Assembly (NCBI GenBank): GCA_003184365.1
Contig: NKYR01000026.1
Span: 62,001 to 126,000 of the forward strand
Origin: Evernia prunastri
Lineage: Eukaryota > Ascomycota > Lecanoromycetes > Lecanorales > Parmeliaceae
Reading direction: 5' to 3'
Length of the DNA: 64,000 nt
Part shown: positions 20,248 through 31,615 of the stretch, one piece after another
How positions within the stretch are numbered: position 1 is the first letter of the stretch
Layout: each line of letters opens with the position of its first letter
Program-made: the position numbers and the translations under genes
Notes under the pieces: generated by a model
What the model saw: only the letters and a program-made list of their open reading frames with translations
What the model was told of the DNA's origin: nothing
The model's database searches: none

Positions 20248-21794
20248 TCAGGGCACATATTTGGTCAACTCTGGACAATCCCTCTGCTCCGCATTCTCGA
20301 TCTTCTTCCACCAATGCGCCGTCGACTTGCCACCCCTGATCTTCCCCCTTTCCTGCTTCTGCAAGAATTCCTCTCTAGACTTGGTTCCAAAGTGATGCAA
20401 ACCCCATCTTTCTCTCGTGATTGGCTTTCGATCACAATTTTGAGTGATTCGATCGCCGTGCTCACCCACTTGTATCGCCCCTTTCTTGAACTTGGCAACG
20501 CAGTGACAATTCCACATGAATTCAAACAGGGCTGGACGCACGAAGGTTTTGACCTTGAGATTATCGTTGTGCGGATCGTCTACGATGCAGCGGTCAAACG
20601 CTTTGCGGGGTCCGTCTGCGGGGCGAGTGAGTAAGCCGGCGGAACTGTGGACAAGCCAATTGACGCCCACAGCACCGACGGTGTCATTGCGCGCCCAGTC
20701 ATGCAGAAATTCCGAAAGGGTCTCGCCGCCGGTCATCTCCAGGAATTCGTCGGCGTCCAGAAACCCCATCCACGTGTGTCTGTCGCCGAACATCTTTACG
20801 CATCCGGTGTAGTATTTCTCCTGGATGCCTTTGCGCCCGCCCAGTTTCTCTGAATGGACATGAGGTTGGAAGTAGATCCAGGTGATGGCGGAGGATGGGA
20901 TGGGATAGGGCGCAGTTGAGAGAGGGGGTACGCTGCCGTCATCGAAGATGTAGAAGCGACGAATACCGAGATGGAAGTAGTAATGGATGAAGAATTCGGG
21001 AAGGTCGAAGGATTGATCTTTCACTGTGATGCGAGCTTAGTACTGGGTTGGCTGCTCCGATGGGTTCGTCGATGCTCACCTGCCATGCAGATTGCCATAT
21101 ACTCTTCGTCATCCGGAGGCGGAAGCGGAGGGAATGGCGCCTGTGAGGAAATGCTAGTTAAGGGAGTCGTGAAGTTGCCGGATTGGGTGTCGACAGCTGG
21201 CTGCTCGTCGAGAATGTTCGTTGGGGGAGTGGTAACGTTGTGTGATTGGTTATCGGCATCTAACTGTTCATTCGTTGGGGGAGTGGTAACATTGTGTGAT
21301 TGGATATCGACGTCTGGCTGTTCGTTCGTTGGGGGAGTGGTAACATTGTGTGATTGGATATCGACGTCTGGCTGTTCGTTGGTTGGGGGAGTGGTAACGT
21401 TGTGTGATTGAGCATCGGCGTCTGGCTGTTCGTTGGTTGGGGGGTTGGTAACTTTGGGAGATTGGACATCGACATCTAGCTGTTCTTGTTCGTCGGCAAC
21501 ATTTGTTGGAGAAGTCGTCGCTTTGTTGGGTTGGGCATCGACATGGGGCTCTTTTTCGAGAAGGTTTGACGGGCGAGTCGTGACTTTGTGTGGCTGGGTA
21601 ATGACATCCGGTTGTTTGTCGTCAGCCAAGGCAGATGCGGCAGGAGATTGCTTTGCTTGCTTGTACAGAGAAGTGTACGTCTGACGTAAATGTCCTTGAC
21701 TACCGGCACTGAACCATATCAAAGACAAGAGAGCGCAGGCGATGAAGAAGCAAATGAGACGATTTGGCAGATGAAGCCGTGCTGGCATAGGCAT
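20248..21794 (-). CDS. Type II membrane glycosyltransferase (GT92-like) with repeat stem
   Basis: There are two exons, 21794-21080 and 21023-20248. The 56-nt intron is GTGAGC...CAG and the product is 496 residues. Residues 13-30 form a single signal anchor, followed by a stem of about 190 residues made mainly of tandem repeats (listed separately). The catalytic domain begins at MAVKDQSFDLPEFFIHYYFH, continues with RRFYIFDDGS and has a DxD motif in WMGFLDADEFLEM (D328, D330), then later WNCHCVAKFKKG. This is the fungal branch of the GT92/DUF23 fold, expected to transfer sugars in the Golgi lumen. The acceptor is unknown. The repeat sequons NVT mean that the stem itself is likely glycosylated. 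Confidence 0.75.
21165..21443 (-). repeat. Coding tandem repeat, 54-bp unit, about five copies
   Basis: Residues 118-210 of the glycosyltransferase consist of four 18-residue copies of the type PPTNEQPDVDIQSHNVTT plus a longer fifth copy (PPTNILDEQPAVDTQSGNFTT). The two middle copies are identical in protein. More diverged relatives extend toward residue 60. Each copy contains one N-glycosylation sequon. Confidence 0.92.
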
Positions 21795-24243
21795 GATGAA
21801 TAGTAGTGAGAACTATGAATTTGCAGGACGAACAGATAGCATAGCCAGTAATCGTTTTCAAAAAAGAAGAAAAAAGGGAGGAAGGGGCTCCGTGTCTCGA
21901 GCGAGCAATGGCTCATGCCACAGTAGCTCCGCAGGTGACAAGTGTGACTTAGAGGACTTATCTAGATTGCTTTCAAGGTCCACGGATGATGGTTGCCGTT
22001 GATCGCATATTTGTGCATAATCATGCATGTTGATGAACAGCAGTGGAAGTAGGTCGCCCAATCCATCGAGAAGAATTCCAAGCGGTCTTCTTCGGAAGTT
22101 TGATGCATCAGGTGGCTACCAACGTAGAGTAGCCACCTTACTCCACCTGTGGATAAGAGGAGCAAAGCTTCTCAGACAGACGCGATACCTACTTATACTG
22201 CCTGGTGTAATTCTGCAATAATGACGAGACCACCCAGCTTAGAAGTGTGCCTACCGTTAGCTACCTTACCGTTTCAATGCTGTGGCTACTTTATTGTGTG
22301 AAATAGATTTGTAGACGGTGACACAGGTGTCTTAACAGCGGAGGACATGGGCAGGCTTAGGCTGGCTTGGCACCATTCGCTCCGCGATGGATAAAATTAA
22401 GAAAAAAACTAAAAAGAGGGTGTTTCTAATTCAGTGTAAAAGTCAGCGCACGTAATGTAATAAAACGCGTAAGGTGCAGTAATAACGTGTACACACACAG
22501 AGATTATCCTACGTCTTCGAGCCCATGACGCCAGAAGTTGCGGAATGGACGTACATTGAGCATCGAATATATGACATCTGAGTTCTTTCTTACTTTAAGA
22601 TTCAAGCAGCTGCGGTTGAGCTAACAAGTCCTAACCTACCTCGCAAAAGAAATGGGGGACAAAATCTGCGGGTGAAAAGGAAACTAGCGGTAATGAAATT
22701 ACTGGTAAGGTATGAGTATTTATTGTTGGCTGAAGTAAAAAAAAGAGGGACTTCACCAGGAATTAAGCTAGTTACCTATCTTATCTTTGGAACTCAGCCC
22801 AGAGCATCATCGACCGGGTCCGCAATATATCAACACCTGCGCCTTTACTGTAAGATCATGTACTTCTATGCAGTTCATGCAGCTTATGCTGACATCTTAC
22901 TTAGTTGCATGACAGAACGCACCACGTCAAGTCATCCTCTCCAATGATCCCCACCCCACCTGCTCCATCCAGCATTGTCACGTTACAGTACTCATGTCGG
23001 TAGGCTATCCATGTCATGCCACGATATGTACGAAGAGCTCCGTCAACTGGCCTTCCTTTGTCCTTGAACTACCTCTTCAAGTGTGAGGAATTTGGACCCG
23101 ACTGAAATTCCCATGGCTTAAGAATTCACGAATCTCGTTCAGCGACTCTTCGCGATCGCCTGAAATGCCTTTTGGCCTTTGACTGACGCTGGTTTCCCCC
23201 AGCCACTGGTTGGATTTCGTATCTGTACTTCCCGACTCCTTCCTCGCTCATATCTCTCACCTTCCGTCAAAGTCACAAACCCACAGATCCCCAAAATCTC
23301 AAGCGTCATTGTAAGAGGGTGTCCCTCTCCGTTGAAGCAGTGCTTCTCAATCAGCGACTTTAGGACGCGACGGTCTTACTACGGTACCTATGAAATTATC
23401 ATCAGGACGAGACAATGGTTGACACGGCGAGATAAAATCCACCAATCACCGCCTAGTACTCTTTGTCCTTGGAATTTTCCGGCATGCTGGGTGCTCGTTC
23501 ATGATGTGTCGCAAATGTTTTCAAGAGCATAAGGTCGCCGAAAGAGTACATCTGCTGTGGCAGGAGAGGGAAGAGCATCGCACGCAGTGGATCGACGGAG
23601 CAGCGTTACTGTTATTTGGAATCGACCCTCCTGAGTCATGTCGTCTGCTCAAACGAGGATGATGGGGAAACGGTTCAGCGGCCACAATTATCACTGGCCC
23701 ACGTTCTATCTTTGCGCATCCGCAAACGTGGCATGCCTGGCAGGATAGCTACTAACTGCGTTATGAAAAGATCAATGATACGCCAAGAAGCAGCCGCAGC
23801 TCCAGGCCATCAAGCTTCAAGTCTCCGCTAGACAGGAACCTGGGCGAAGGTGAAGGACGCTAGGGCCAGGTACACGAGTAGAACCCCACCCAAATTCTGC
23901 GGACTGCGGGTGCTTGATATTACATAATCCAATGTCACCTACAGAAAAAGGAGCGTCCTGCAGCGCGCCTCTACCAGAATTGCCAGTAAAAGAATTTGAG
24001 AATATTAGTTGTTGCCTGCAAATGTGATCAAGAACCTTGTGCTGTGAGTACTTCCTTCTGCCGAAGCAAGATGCCAAGGCCACATTTTCCTGACCAAATC
24101 AACTACCTCATATGGAGAGGTCAAATATGAGGTCCAAGGGTGCTATGGCCAATATGATGCTAAGCGTGCTTTTGGTCTGTCTTTCTTACACACGGTCTTG
24201 GCAGTAGCCGGATAGGCTAGTTCTCCATTCGATGATTGACGGA

Positions 24244-24282
24244 CATCCAGGTATCCAGAAGATTATTCTAGATACCTGGATG
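24244..24282. repeat. Perfect inverted repeat, 12-bp arms
   Basis: CATCCAGGTATC at 24244-24255 is matched by GATACCTGGATG at 24271-24282 with a 15-nt spacer. It extends with one bulge to GGAC/GTCC outside. It could form a hairpin in DNA or RNA; no role is known. Confidence 0.8.
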
Positions 24283-25399
24283 GTCCGATATACCCCGATC
24301 TGCCTTGCTACTCCTTGACCGCATTCGCCCTTTACCACCCTTTTGAGCACTCAGACCCTCATCTTGGAACCCACATCAAGTGTGCCTCGTCTACCGTATG
24401 CGTCGCTTATCGATCGAGACGCAAATCGGAGTTTATATTCTCGATTATCACGATTTACCAGTTTATTGAGCTGCTACGCCATTCCCTCAATTGGAATGTC
24501 ATATCAGTCGACGTGGAGGCGCTGTCTGGGAATGAGTTTGTTCGCGTCGATCCACACTCTCTCCCTTCTCGATTGGCCCAAGAACGGCATACCCAATTTC
24601 AGAAGAGCAGTTCAGAACAACGATGTCACGAAGCGATGCATCTCCTGACTCAGCTGATATACAACTATTGTACTATTTTCGAAAACGACTCTGTCCGTGG
24701 CGATCGTGACTTTATGCTCCCTCGAGGTCCTACGTCAGCCCAGTTCAAGGACGCAGTCTGTATATGCGATGGCATCGAGAATTGCGCTTACACCAGTCAA
24801 GGTGTTCTGCAACACGACTGTGGCTCTGTTCTGAAAATGCACATGCTTGGACTGAGGTTTTCAATTTTCCCTAGCGTCTCCACTAGCGACTCCACCAACT
24901 GCTTGATTGGCTTCACATGACCCAGGCTGAAGCCAGGAAAAAAAGAGCACATTAATGTTCTACTCAACGCATTATTTTTGGGTCTCGGTGGGGCCAGGCT
25001 GCACAACATTACCCTTAACCACTAGACCTCGATCTGCTGCTTTGGCCTGGGCTGCAGGTTGAGTCTCGCAAACTTCGCGTGTCTTTGGGGCACTCCAACG
25101 CGGCACGCTCGTTTTTGCCTCCCTCGCCCCCCCTTTTTTTTGCAGCGGACATCCAAGCGGGTGTGGTCAATGGAGATTTTGCTTGCTTTGACAACGACAT
25201 AGACCGGCAAGGAGAGATTCCAAATGCTCTACTGAGCTTTCACTCCTCCGGGCAGATCGTCGCTTCTTGGGTCTTAAGCCTATCTAAGATACCGACTTAT
25301 ATAATCTGTATGACTTCTGTAGGGGCCCAAAGATCATAAGCCCGCCACGAAAAAAGGTAAGGAGGAATTGGAAGCTGGTTGCATTTCTGGGGATTCTGG

Positions 25400-25446
25400 T
25401 GAGTGCAAGTAAGCAAGTCAGTAAGCAAGTCAGTAAGTAAGTCTCG
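25400..25446. repeat. Short tandem repeat, 12-bp unit AAGCAAGTCAGT
   Basis: Two perfect copies at 25411-25434 are flanked by imperfect copies on each side, all built on AAGT steps. It is an ordinary minisatellite in intergenic DNA. Confidence 0.8.
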
Positions 25447-25982
25447 AGTTTCGTATCCGCAGCAACCGTGAAGGTACAAGATCCATTGTGGATTGCTGGG
25501 GCTATCAAGATCTTGATAACGTTTGCTTGGAGAGCGTGGCCAATGACAAAAGCAGCGGAGGCTGAAGACTGACCCTCGACACGGCGTTTCAGCGAGCTGA
25601 TTCAGTTCCGGAGACAAGTCTTCTGTTGCCTGCTGCGATAGTTGTTGGGCACTGAGCTATTCAATTAATCCATAAACATAATCTACAAAGTGTAAAGACT
25701 ATGTTCGTGATGGCCGATCATGTCCACACCTTTGCGGGTTTGCGTTTAATGAGGCACTCGCAAAGCCAGCTTTGACTTCGATGTAATTCGTGGGGATTCA
25801 AATGTTGATAGATTGATTATCTATATCTACAAAATTCAAAGGACGTGTTTCCTTGGCACTGCCCTGGATAAACCTCGGCCCTGACGCTTCGCTAGCGCAA
25901 CCCACAAAGAAGGCTTGGCTTCGAATTTCCGAAACTCGTGCTTTCGTTGAATGTCTGACGCCGACATATCACTACAGCATCA

Positions 25983-26678
25983 ATGGCGCCAAAAGCAGCT
26001 AGCAAGAAGGGTAAGTAGCAAAATTCTCTTATCTCTAATATAGAGCCTCGAAAGATGTGTTTCATCATCGCTCTTGGTCCGGCATGTGCTGACTAGAACC
26101 CCCAGCGCCCATCGGCGGCAAGCACAATGCCAAAGCCAGCCTGGCCGCGAAATCCGCTCTCAAAGGCGTACGTTCTACCTAACCTTCCCCCCTCTACACT
26201 GGCCTAACCCCTACACCCCCCAGGCCCACTCGAAGAAAACCCGCAAAGTCCGCCTGACGACCTCCTTCCACCGACCCAAGACGCTCCAGCTATCCCGCTC
26301 GCCCAAATACCCCTGCAAGTCCGTCCCGCACGAGCCGCGCCTGGATCACCACAAGGTCATCATCAACCCGCTGAACACCGAGAGCGCGATGAAGAAGATC
26401 GAGGAGAACAACACGTTGGTGTTCATCTGCGACGTCAAGGCGAACAAGAGGCAGATCAAGGAGGCGTTGAAGAAGCTGTACGATGTGGATTGCGTGAAGA
26501 TTAATACGCTGGTCAGGTATGTCTCTGAGAGATCCACAACGTTGTGATGAGAAAAGAGGAGGAGAATTTGGCTAATGGGATTTATGGCAGGCCCGACGGA
26601 TCGAAGAAGGCTTATGCGAGGTTGACGCCGGATGTGGATGCGCTGGATATTGCGGCGACGAAGTTGAATATCGTTTAG
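25983..26678 (+). CDS. RPL25: 60S ribosomal protein uL23 (L25/L23a)
   Basis: There are four exons: 25983-26010, 26106-26167, 26224-26516 and 26591-26678, totalling 156 residues. The introns are 95, 56 and 74 nt with clear GT-AG ends, and the phases close. The basic N-terminal extension (MAPKAASKKAPIGGKHNAKA) carries the nuclear import signal of the yeast homologue. The conserved core is HHKVIINPLNTESAMKKIEE, then VDCVKINTLVRPDGSKKAY, and the ending DIAATKLNIV. It binds domain III of the large rRNA at the tunnel exit, where SRP and chaperones dock. A second intron is easily missed because the sequence reads through in frame. Confidence 0.95.
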
Positions 26679-27120
26679 AGCTGGGAAGGGTATGCGAAAG
26701 GGGGCAGTGGAATATAGCTAGGCTCGTGCAGTCTGAAAACGTTTCAAAGCTTTCCATGAATTGGCCAGTTGTCGAATGCCGAAGATCCAAACGTGGTTGA
26801 TACCAGTGTAGTTGAAAGAAAAAGAGGAGACTCTCCCATGTCGTTTTCAATTATGCTTCCCAATTGCCCTGGGCGTGCTAGATACCACAATGCCTATCGT
26901 ACAATCCCCATCCATCTATGCCATGTCTATCCCTGCTCGCCCATTTTTTGTATCACAATATTTTCTCCCCCCCCCCCGCCCCGGGATCCCCCTCCCCCCA
27001 CAAACCAGTTCTCCCCAAGTCATACCAATACACAAGAATCTAATACCGAGTCTCGGCCCTCCTTCCCCCCCCCCCCCCACCCCTTCCAAATCTTCTCCCT
27101 CCCCATCCTTCCCATAACCC
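26679..27120. other. Convergent intergenic region, uL23 / Tim8
   Basis: The region contains two long C homopolymers (listed separately) in a C-rich plus strand of about 160 nt. No gene is seen. Confidence 0.5.
26967..27078. repeat. Poly-C tracts of 11 and 14 bases
   Basis: C runs occur at 26967-26977 and 27065-27078 inside a very C-rich stretch, just 3' of Tim8 (poly-G on its coding strand). Run lengths of this kind are prone to slippage and sequencing error. Confidence 0.85.
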
Positions 27121-27543
27121 TCACATCCCCCCCTGGCCCCGCATGACGCTCAGATGCTTCAGCACGGCCTCGTTCGCGTCCAGGAACCTCTCCACGCAGT
27201 TCTGTATGCACGGCTCCTCCTTCCGGTCCAGCCCGCTCGACGAGATGCTCCCCGTCACGCACTTCTTCCAGCAGATGTCCGTCAATTCGTGCACGGCTGG
27301 AGCAGAGAGAGACAGACGGGACCGTTAGCTACTTTTGGAGGTTGGAGTGGGGGGTTTGAGAGGGGAGGGAGTGTAGCTGAGGCGTCAGAGGGTGAGTTTT
27401 GGGGGGGGAAGAAGAAGAAGGAGACAGGGCGTACATTCTTGGATCTTGGCTTTCTGCATCTCGTTGTTGATGGATTGCTGGAGCTCTCGCTTGTCGCTGT
27501 CGGAGAGTCGGTCGATGTCGACTTGCGCCTGCCGTTGATCCAT
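27121..27543 (-). CDS. TIM8: Mitochondrial intermembrane space chaperone Tim8
   Basis: There are two exons, 27543-27435 and 27296-27121, with a 138-nt intron (GTACGC...CAG), giving 94 residues. The twin CX3C motif is exact: CWKKC at residues 45-49 and CIQNC at 66-70, separated by 16 residues as in small Tims. LDRKEEPC and NCVERFLD are Tim8 type. The first exon begins MDQRQAQVDIDRLSDSDKRE. Tim8-Tim13 hexamers carry hydrophobic precursors to the TIM22 complex. The ORF that looks longer over this exon (27020-27262) is in the wrong frame and loses the cysteines. Confidence 0.93.
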
Positions 27544-30064
27544 CCTCAGTGTAACTTCGGAATAGGTATGAATCGGGGACTGTATGATCTTTCGTGGTAC
27601 TGTCGTGATGGCAATGATTGGGGAGAAAGTTTTTGAGATCGACCGTTTATACAGTGTCCGGGCTTGGCGCCAAGAGCGGAAGTTTGCTGGTAATCTCGAC
27701 GTTGATGACTTCTTGTAGAATCACTACGTGTTGGGTTCTTTTACGATCTCATAAAGATATGGTGAGCTGCTCTGTTTAGGCTTGATTACGGGAACCGCTA
27801 CCGATGTTTACTTCGGAATATTCGAGTGCAGCATTGCTACCCATTCGAACCCGTACCGCGGAAGTCTTATTTTGAGACCGCAAGCAATTTTAGGAGATTC
27901 AGTGAGAAGCGTTGCAAGTCAGACCTAGCTACGAAATACATCTGAGGAGTTGAGGGACCATGTTGCTCGCGCAATACATCTTTGTGACTCGGCTCAGATT
28001 TTGGTCCCAAGCACGAGATATTCAAATCTGCAAAGTACAGACCTTAGGTTTTGTATACGGGATCGATTGTGGAACAGAACTAACTAATCTGGAGTCTCCC
28101 CTAGCCATGTCAGAGATTCTGTTGTGCCAGCCTTGTACTGCTTGTAATTATCGTTAGTATCGAGGAATTCAGCCATCACTATGCAGAAGGAGTGTGACAC
28201 CTGAATGATGGCCGATAGATTGCGAAGAGAAACTATGGAAAGGTTTCGAAATATGAATAGCAAGCGGTGGCTATGCAAGGATCGTGTAACACTGCAATTA
28301 TGTGATGAGTGCTGTGGTTGTTCAGCATTGGATCGGAGCGGCGAGTGCTGAGAGCGTTCACCGGCTCGGCTTTAGTTTATATATTATACCATTCACATCA
28401 CGCTCAGGAACACGCGAATCTACCGTTGATCAATATTCTCTTCACAGGTTTTGTTATACTGCAGGGCCTGTAGGGTGCTCATTGGGTGAATCTTGCAGTG
28501 AGAATTAGCATTTGTTGATTATCAACAAACCCTGTTCCCCTTCTCCACGAAACATCTATCTCCTTGTCCCAATGACCAAGTGGAGAGAAGTATAAGGCCA
28601 CATTCTCGGCCTGATCACGGCCTCTGGTCACAAATCTATGCCAATTCTCTTGCATTGCCTTTCCCGCCAAAAATAGGAAACATGTGTCGTTAGCCCAAGC
28701 TATGGCAGTACATGCTTGCTCGCTCCTAGCTTTCGACTGTCTTTACACTGTGTGAATGATCCTCGCTCAAGAGAAGTAACACCCAGGTCCGAGTTTCAGC
28801 CTCTCTTCTAACATATTGCGTTGACTTAGTACGTGTACTTCATTTGCTGTTGTCGCTTGAGTACTGTTTTATGATAGGCATCTAAAAGCGTCTATCCCTC
28901 AAACGATGGTAACAGTATTTTTCTTCTAACAAGCAAACATTCGCTCCAAGTCTCTGACACACTCATATGGCACAAGAGAATCGCCAAGCGGTTCTGAGTA
29001 CAGGCACTAAAGGGAACAATCGAAATTGCCAGTCGTTGGGAAAAGGGATAATTTCGTTTCAAAGACACTTCTCCCTATATAAACCATGCCAACAAATGAA
29101 GTAACACAGTGACTTCGTGGTGATAGATATCTGTACAACTATAGAGAACAAGAGATGAATAAAGATAGCAAGAGAGTGAAAATGTACATACATTTACAAA
29201 CTAGTCCGGGGAAGACTGTAGGCAGCACTCTCCATATCGCCGGAAGTGATGAGTGGTCTACCAGCCAATGGAACTAAATGAAGATTGCCTTAGACCGCTA
29301 AGAACGGGTCTCCTTGGGAGCGCTCGGACCGGAAGCATCGACCTGATCATACAGCAAGACGTACGTTCAGAATGTATCTGTCTAGCAAGTCACGGATCAA
29401 GTTGATTTTCACATGCACATAAAGCTGGCACCGTTGCTTTGGCCGGCGCTGCCTCCCTCAATACAAACAGCCAGACCGACGCGCGGGTCGAATCGCATAT
29501 TGATGAACTCCAACATTCTAATGCGGAGCAACTCAGCCACTGGTTTTCAACGACTCGATATTGCATGAAGCTCCCGCGTAGACCCCTAGTCCAGGGCAAC
29601 CACACGTAGTCCGCTTCCCCCGCAGATCCGACATCCCGAGCTGCATCGACTGTCTTCGAGGCGTCAGCAGCGCGACCTCCATCGACCTTCTCACATTGCC
29701 ATCCTCACAGCTTCACATCTGACTTTGTTGAAGCCTCACGAGACACATCGCGCGAATGTTCCGCACTGCTGTGTCCTTATGAACGCGAACCCTTGGCCAA
29801 ACCGCCTCTGACCCTGATCCCACCAACAAAATTCATCCTCCGCCTCTTGTGATGATCTCTTGTTTCTGGTCCTTGCATTGACCCTTGGGTTTCCAGCGGC
29901 ATTCGCCGAACGAGGTTACCAAGTGACTCCCTTTGCATTGTCATGGGCCCCATCCTCCCTGATCTGATCCTTGAAACGGTATCTCAGGCAAATTGCACCC
30001 AGGTCTGCCCGTTCCCTGCTCCAGCTTGCCTCTCAGCCAAGCAATGCCGATGCCACCCACAGCT
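27544..30064. other. 2.5-kb region without a convincing gene
   Basis: There are only short ORFs. A 19-nt perfect palindrome lies at 28511-28529 (listed separately), and a TATATAAA box occurs near 29076. Minus-strand words around 29605-29690 and 29300-29345 read like coding fragments (for example DASGPSAPKETRS then stop) but could not be assembled into a gene. The left end is the Tim8 promoter. Confidence 0.4.
28511..28529. repeat. Perfect 19-nt palindrome TTTGTTGAT-T-ATCAACAAA
   Basis: Two 9-bp arms surround a single central T. The form would suit binding of a symmetric dimeric protein. There is no clear gene nearby, so any function is speculation. Confidence 0.85.
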
Positions 30065-30184
30065 TCATTTCGACTTCTTGCCAGGGGCGACGACCTTGGG
30101 CTGGGATTGATTGTACCACTGTATCAGGAACCGCAGCATGATGATGCCGAGGATGAACGCGGCTTGGTACCAAAGATTGGACAT
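30065..30184 (-). CDS. Very small single-pass membrane protein (39 residues)
   Basis: The reading MSNLWYQAAFILGIIMLRFL has a hydrophobic helix of about 19 residues, followed by IQWYNQSQ and a basic tail ending PGKKSK. The ORF extends upstream to 30274, but the upstream part is polar and unlike protein, so I start at 30184. The design, a tail-positive single helix, suits a subunit of a membrane complex, as with Ost4-sized proteins of the ER or mitochondria, but I do not recognise the family. Confidence 0.42.
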   Translation of the reverse strand: MSNLWYQAAFILGIIMLRFLIQWYNQSQPKVVAPGKKSK

Positions 30185-30454
30185 CGTGTGTGTGTTCGAT
30201 GAGATAGGTTTAGGGAAAGGGGGGTTGCCGTGAGCCGTTGCAGGAAATCTTAACCCTATTTTACTATTCTCCATTGGGGAAGGTTACATAATTTGGTTTT
30301 GGAGCACTAAGAATTGAGAGCTATATTCGGAGGGAATCTTCAATCTCCTACTGAATGCACGTCTATGTAAAAGGACGTGCTTTCTAGATTCTTAAAACCT
30401 CTGTCCAAGGGAACCTCTCGGTCCGCGCATAGTCTCAGATCGTCCTTCAGTCGC

Positions 30455-31615
30455 TCACCGGTCTGATCTGTTGACCCAACATCCAAGCCACTTATTTCCT
30501 GTCGTAGTGGTATCCAACTCCTCCAAGGCCATACGAACATGATCTGGATCCTCTAGTTCACTCTTCCCCTCGACTTCGATCAAGAAGATGTAGCGCCAAG
30601 GCCGGATCCTGCTGGGTCTGCTATTTATGCTCGTAAGGTTAAGTCCGTAATTCTTGAAGACCAGCAAAGCATTGGCCAAAGCCCCTTGCATATCATGATC
30701 GATGCTGAACGCAATGAGCGCCTTTCGCTTGGTCTCTGCCCCAGTCTCTGCAAAGAGTTTTGCGGGAAGTAATCCTTGGCATTCGAGGTTGACGGCACCT
30801 TTCTGTATGATGAGGAACCTTGTTGTGTTATCTTCGGCATCTTGGATCCCCGTGGCCATGATAGTCAGGCCGTGAACATCGGCAGCTAGGGCGCTTGAGA
30901 TAGCTGCTGCTGCGCCAGGTGGTAAGTCCTCCTCCTCGGAGCCCTTTGCAACTAGTGAGGCGGCATAAGAAGTAGAAGATACCTCGCGGCGCTCGACGCC
31001 TCTCAGATACGTAGATAAAAATGCTTCACATTGGCCAAAGGCTTGTGGATGACTATAAACACGTTGGATGTGTTTAAGATTGGTCAAAGGCTTGGCACGG
31101 GGCTCCCGAGGGTTCGGCTTGGTCCTCGTAGGCGTCGCACTGCCTGAGGAGTGGGGAGACAGTGTATCTTTTTCTTCATGTGCAGGATTTGCCGGGACGT
31201 GGCCGAGAAGGCAATGTCGAACATCCATGTACGCCTCGCCGGCGACATGAATTTCGGGAAAGTCTTCTACACGATCGATGAGGAGATCCAATGTAATCGT
31301 GACGGGGCCATTTGACGAATTTTCGAATGGGACAACGCCAAAAATGGCAACGGAGTCTTGAACGGCACCGAAAACATCTGACAGCTTATGAATCAATGAA
31401 AAGGCCGTCTGGATTACATGTACGGTATTACCTGCGATACACCCTTGAGCTTCAAGTTCATAATCTTCCGTAGCAAAAGAATCAAGAGCTGCCTGTGAGG
31501 TTGTCAGTGTTTGTTGCAGAGCTGCGGGACGGTTCCCAGGTTGTACTTGATGAGTGTATGACGACGGCGGCCCGAGATACGCGATCACCGTCTTGGTTGC
31601 ACTGGCTTCCGCCAT
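30455..31615 (-). CDS. PHA2: Prephenate dehydratase
   Basis: There are three exons: 31615-31547, 31492-31432 and 31377-30455. Two 54-nt introns (31546-31493, 31431-31378) keep the frame, so the raw ORF is 36 residues too long; spliced, the protein is 350 residues. It begins IAYLGPPSSYTHQAALDSFA, then VFGVVPFENSSNG-type AIFGVVPFENSSNGPVTI. The catalytic TRF motif is in DNTTRFLII, and an ACT domain follows (ALIAFSIDHDMQGALANALL, then NLTSINSRPSR). The enzyme turns prephenate into phenylpyruvate in phenylalanine synthesis; the ACT domain senses phenylalanine. The usual ESRP of the ACT site reads NSRP. A polar Ser/Pro linker of about 40 residues separates substrate-binding segments. Confidence 0.92.
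   Translation of the reverse strand: MAEASATKTVIAYLGPPSSYTHQVQPGNRPAALQQTLTTSQAALDSFATEDYELEAQGCIAGNTVHVIQTAFSLIHKLSDVFGAVQDSVAIFGVVPFENSSNGPVTITLDLLIDRVEDFPEIHVAGEAYMDVRHCLLGHVPANPAHEEKDTLSPHSSGSATPTRTKPNPREPRAKPLTNLKHIQRVYSHPQAFGQCEAFLSTYLRGVERREVSSTSYAASLVAKGSEEEDLPPGAAAAISSALAADVHGLTIMATGIQDAEDNTTRFLIIQKGAVNLECQGLLPAKLFAETGAETKRKALIAFSIDHDMQGALANALLVFKNYGLNLTSINSRPSRIRPWRYIFLIEVEGKSELEDPDHVRMALEELDTTTTGNKWLGCWVNRSDR

Larger units (their letters stand above)
21795..25982. other. 4.2-kb region without a convincing gene
   Basis: The longest ORF is 201 codons (24315-24920, plus), with no motif, overlapping other frames and no intron-exon logic. Composition is mixed, with some AT-rich patches near 22390-22500. 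I found no transposase, reverse transcriptase or terminal repeats. A hairpin (24244-24282) and a short tandem repeat (25400-25446) are listed separately. The right end carries the uL23 promoter. Confidence 0.5.

Noticed and set aside
24315..24920. 201-codon plus ORF in the gene-poor region
   Set aside because: No motif, competing frames equally open in part, no sign of introns or signal; not enough to call a gene.
25013..25028. tRNA A-box-like sequence on the minus strand (GGTCTAGTGGTTAAGG) with a T-run further down
   Set aside because: No B-box, anticodon stem or acceptor stem could be folded around it; at most a tRNA relic.
27020..27262. 80-codon minus ORF over Tim8
   Set aside because: Wrong frame; the Tim8 frame has both CX3C motifs and closes at a stop at 27121.
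30455..31615. Unspliced 386-residue prephenate dehydratase
   Set aside because: Two 54-nt in-frame segments have good splice ends and removing them restores the family sequence (YTHQAALDSF and GCIADVFGAV).
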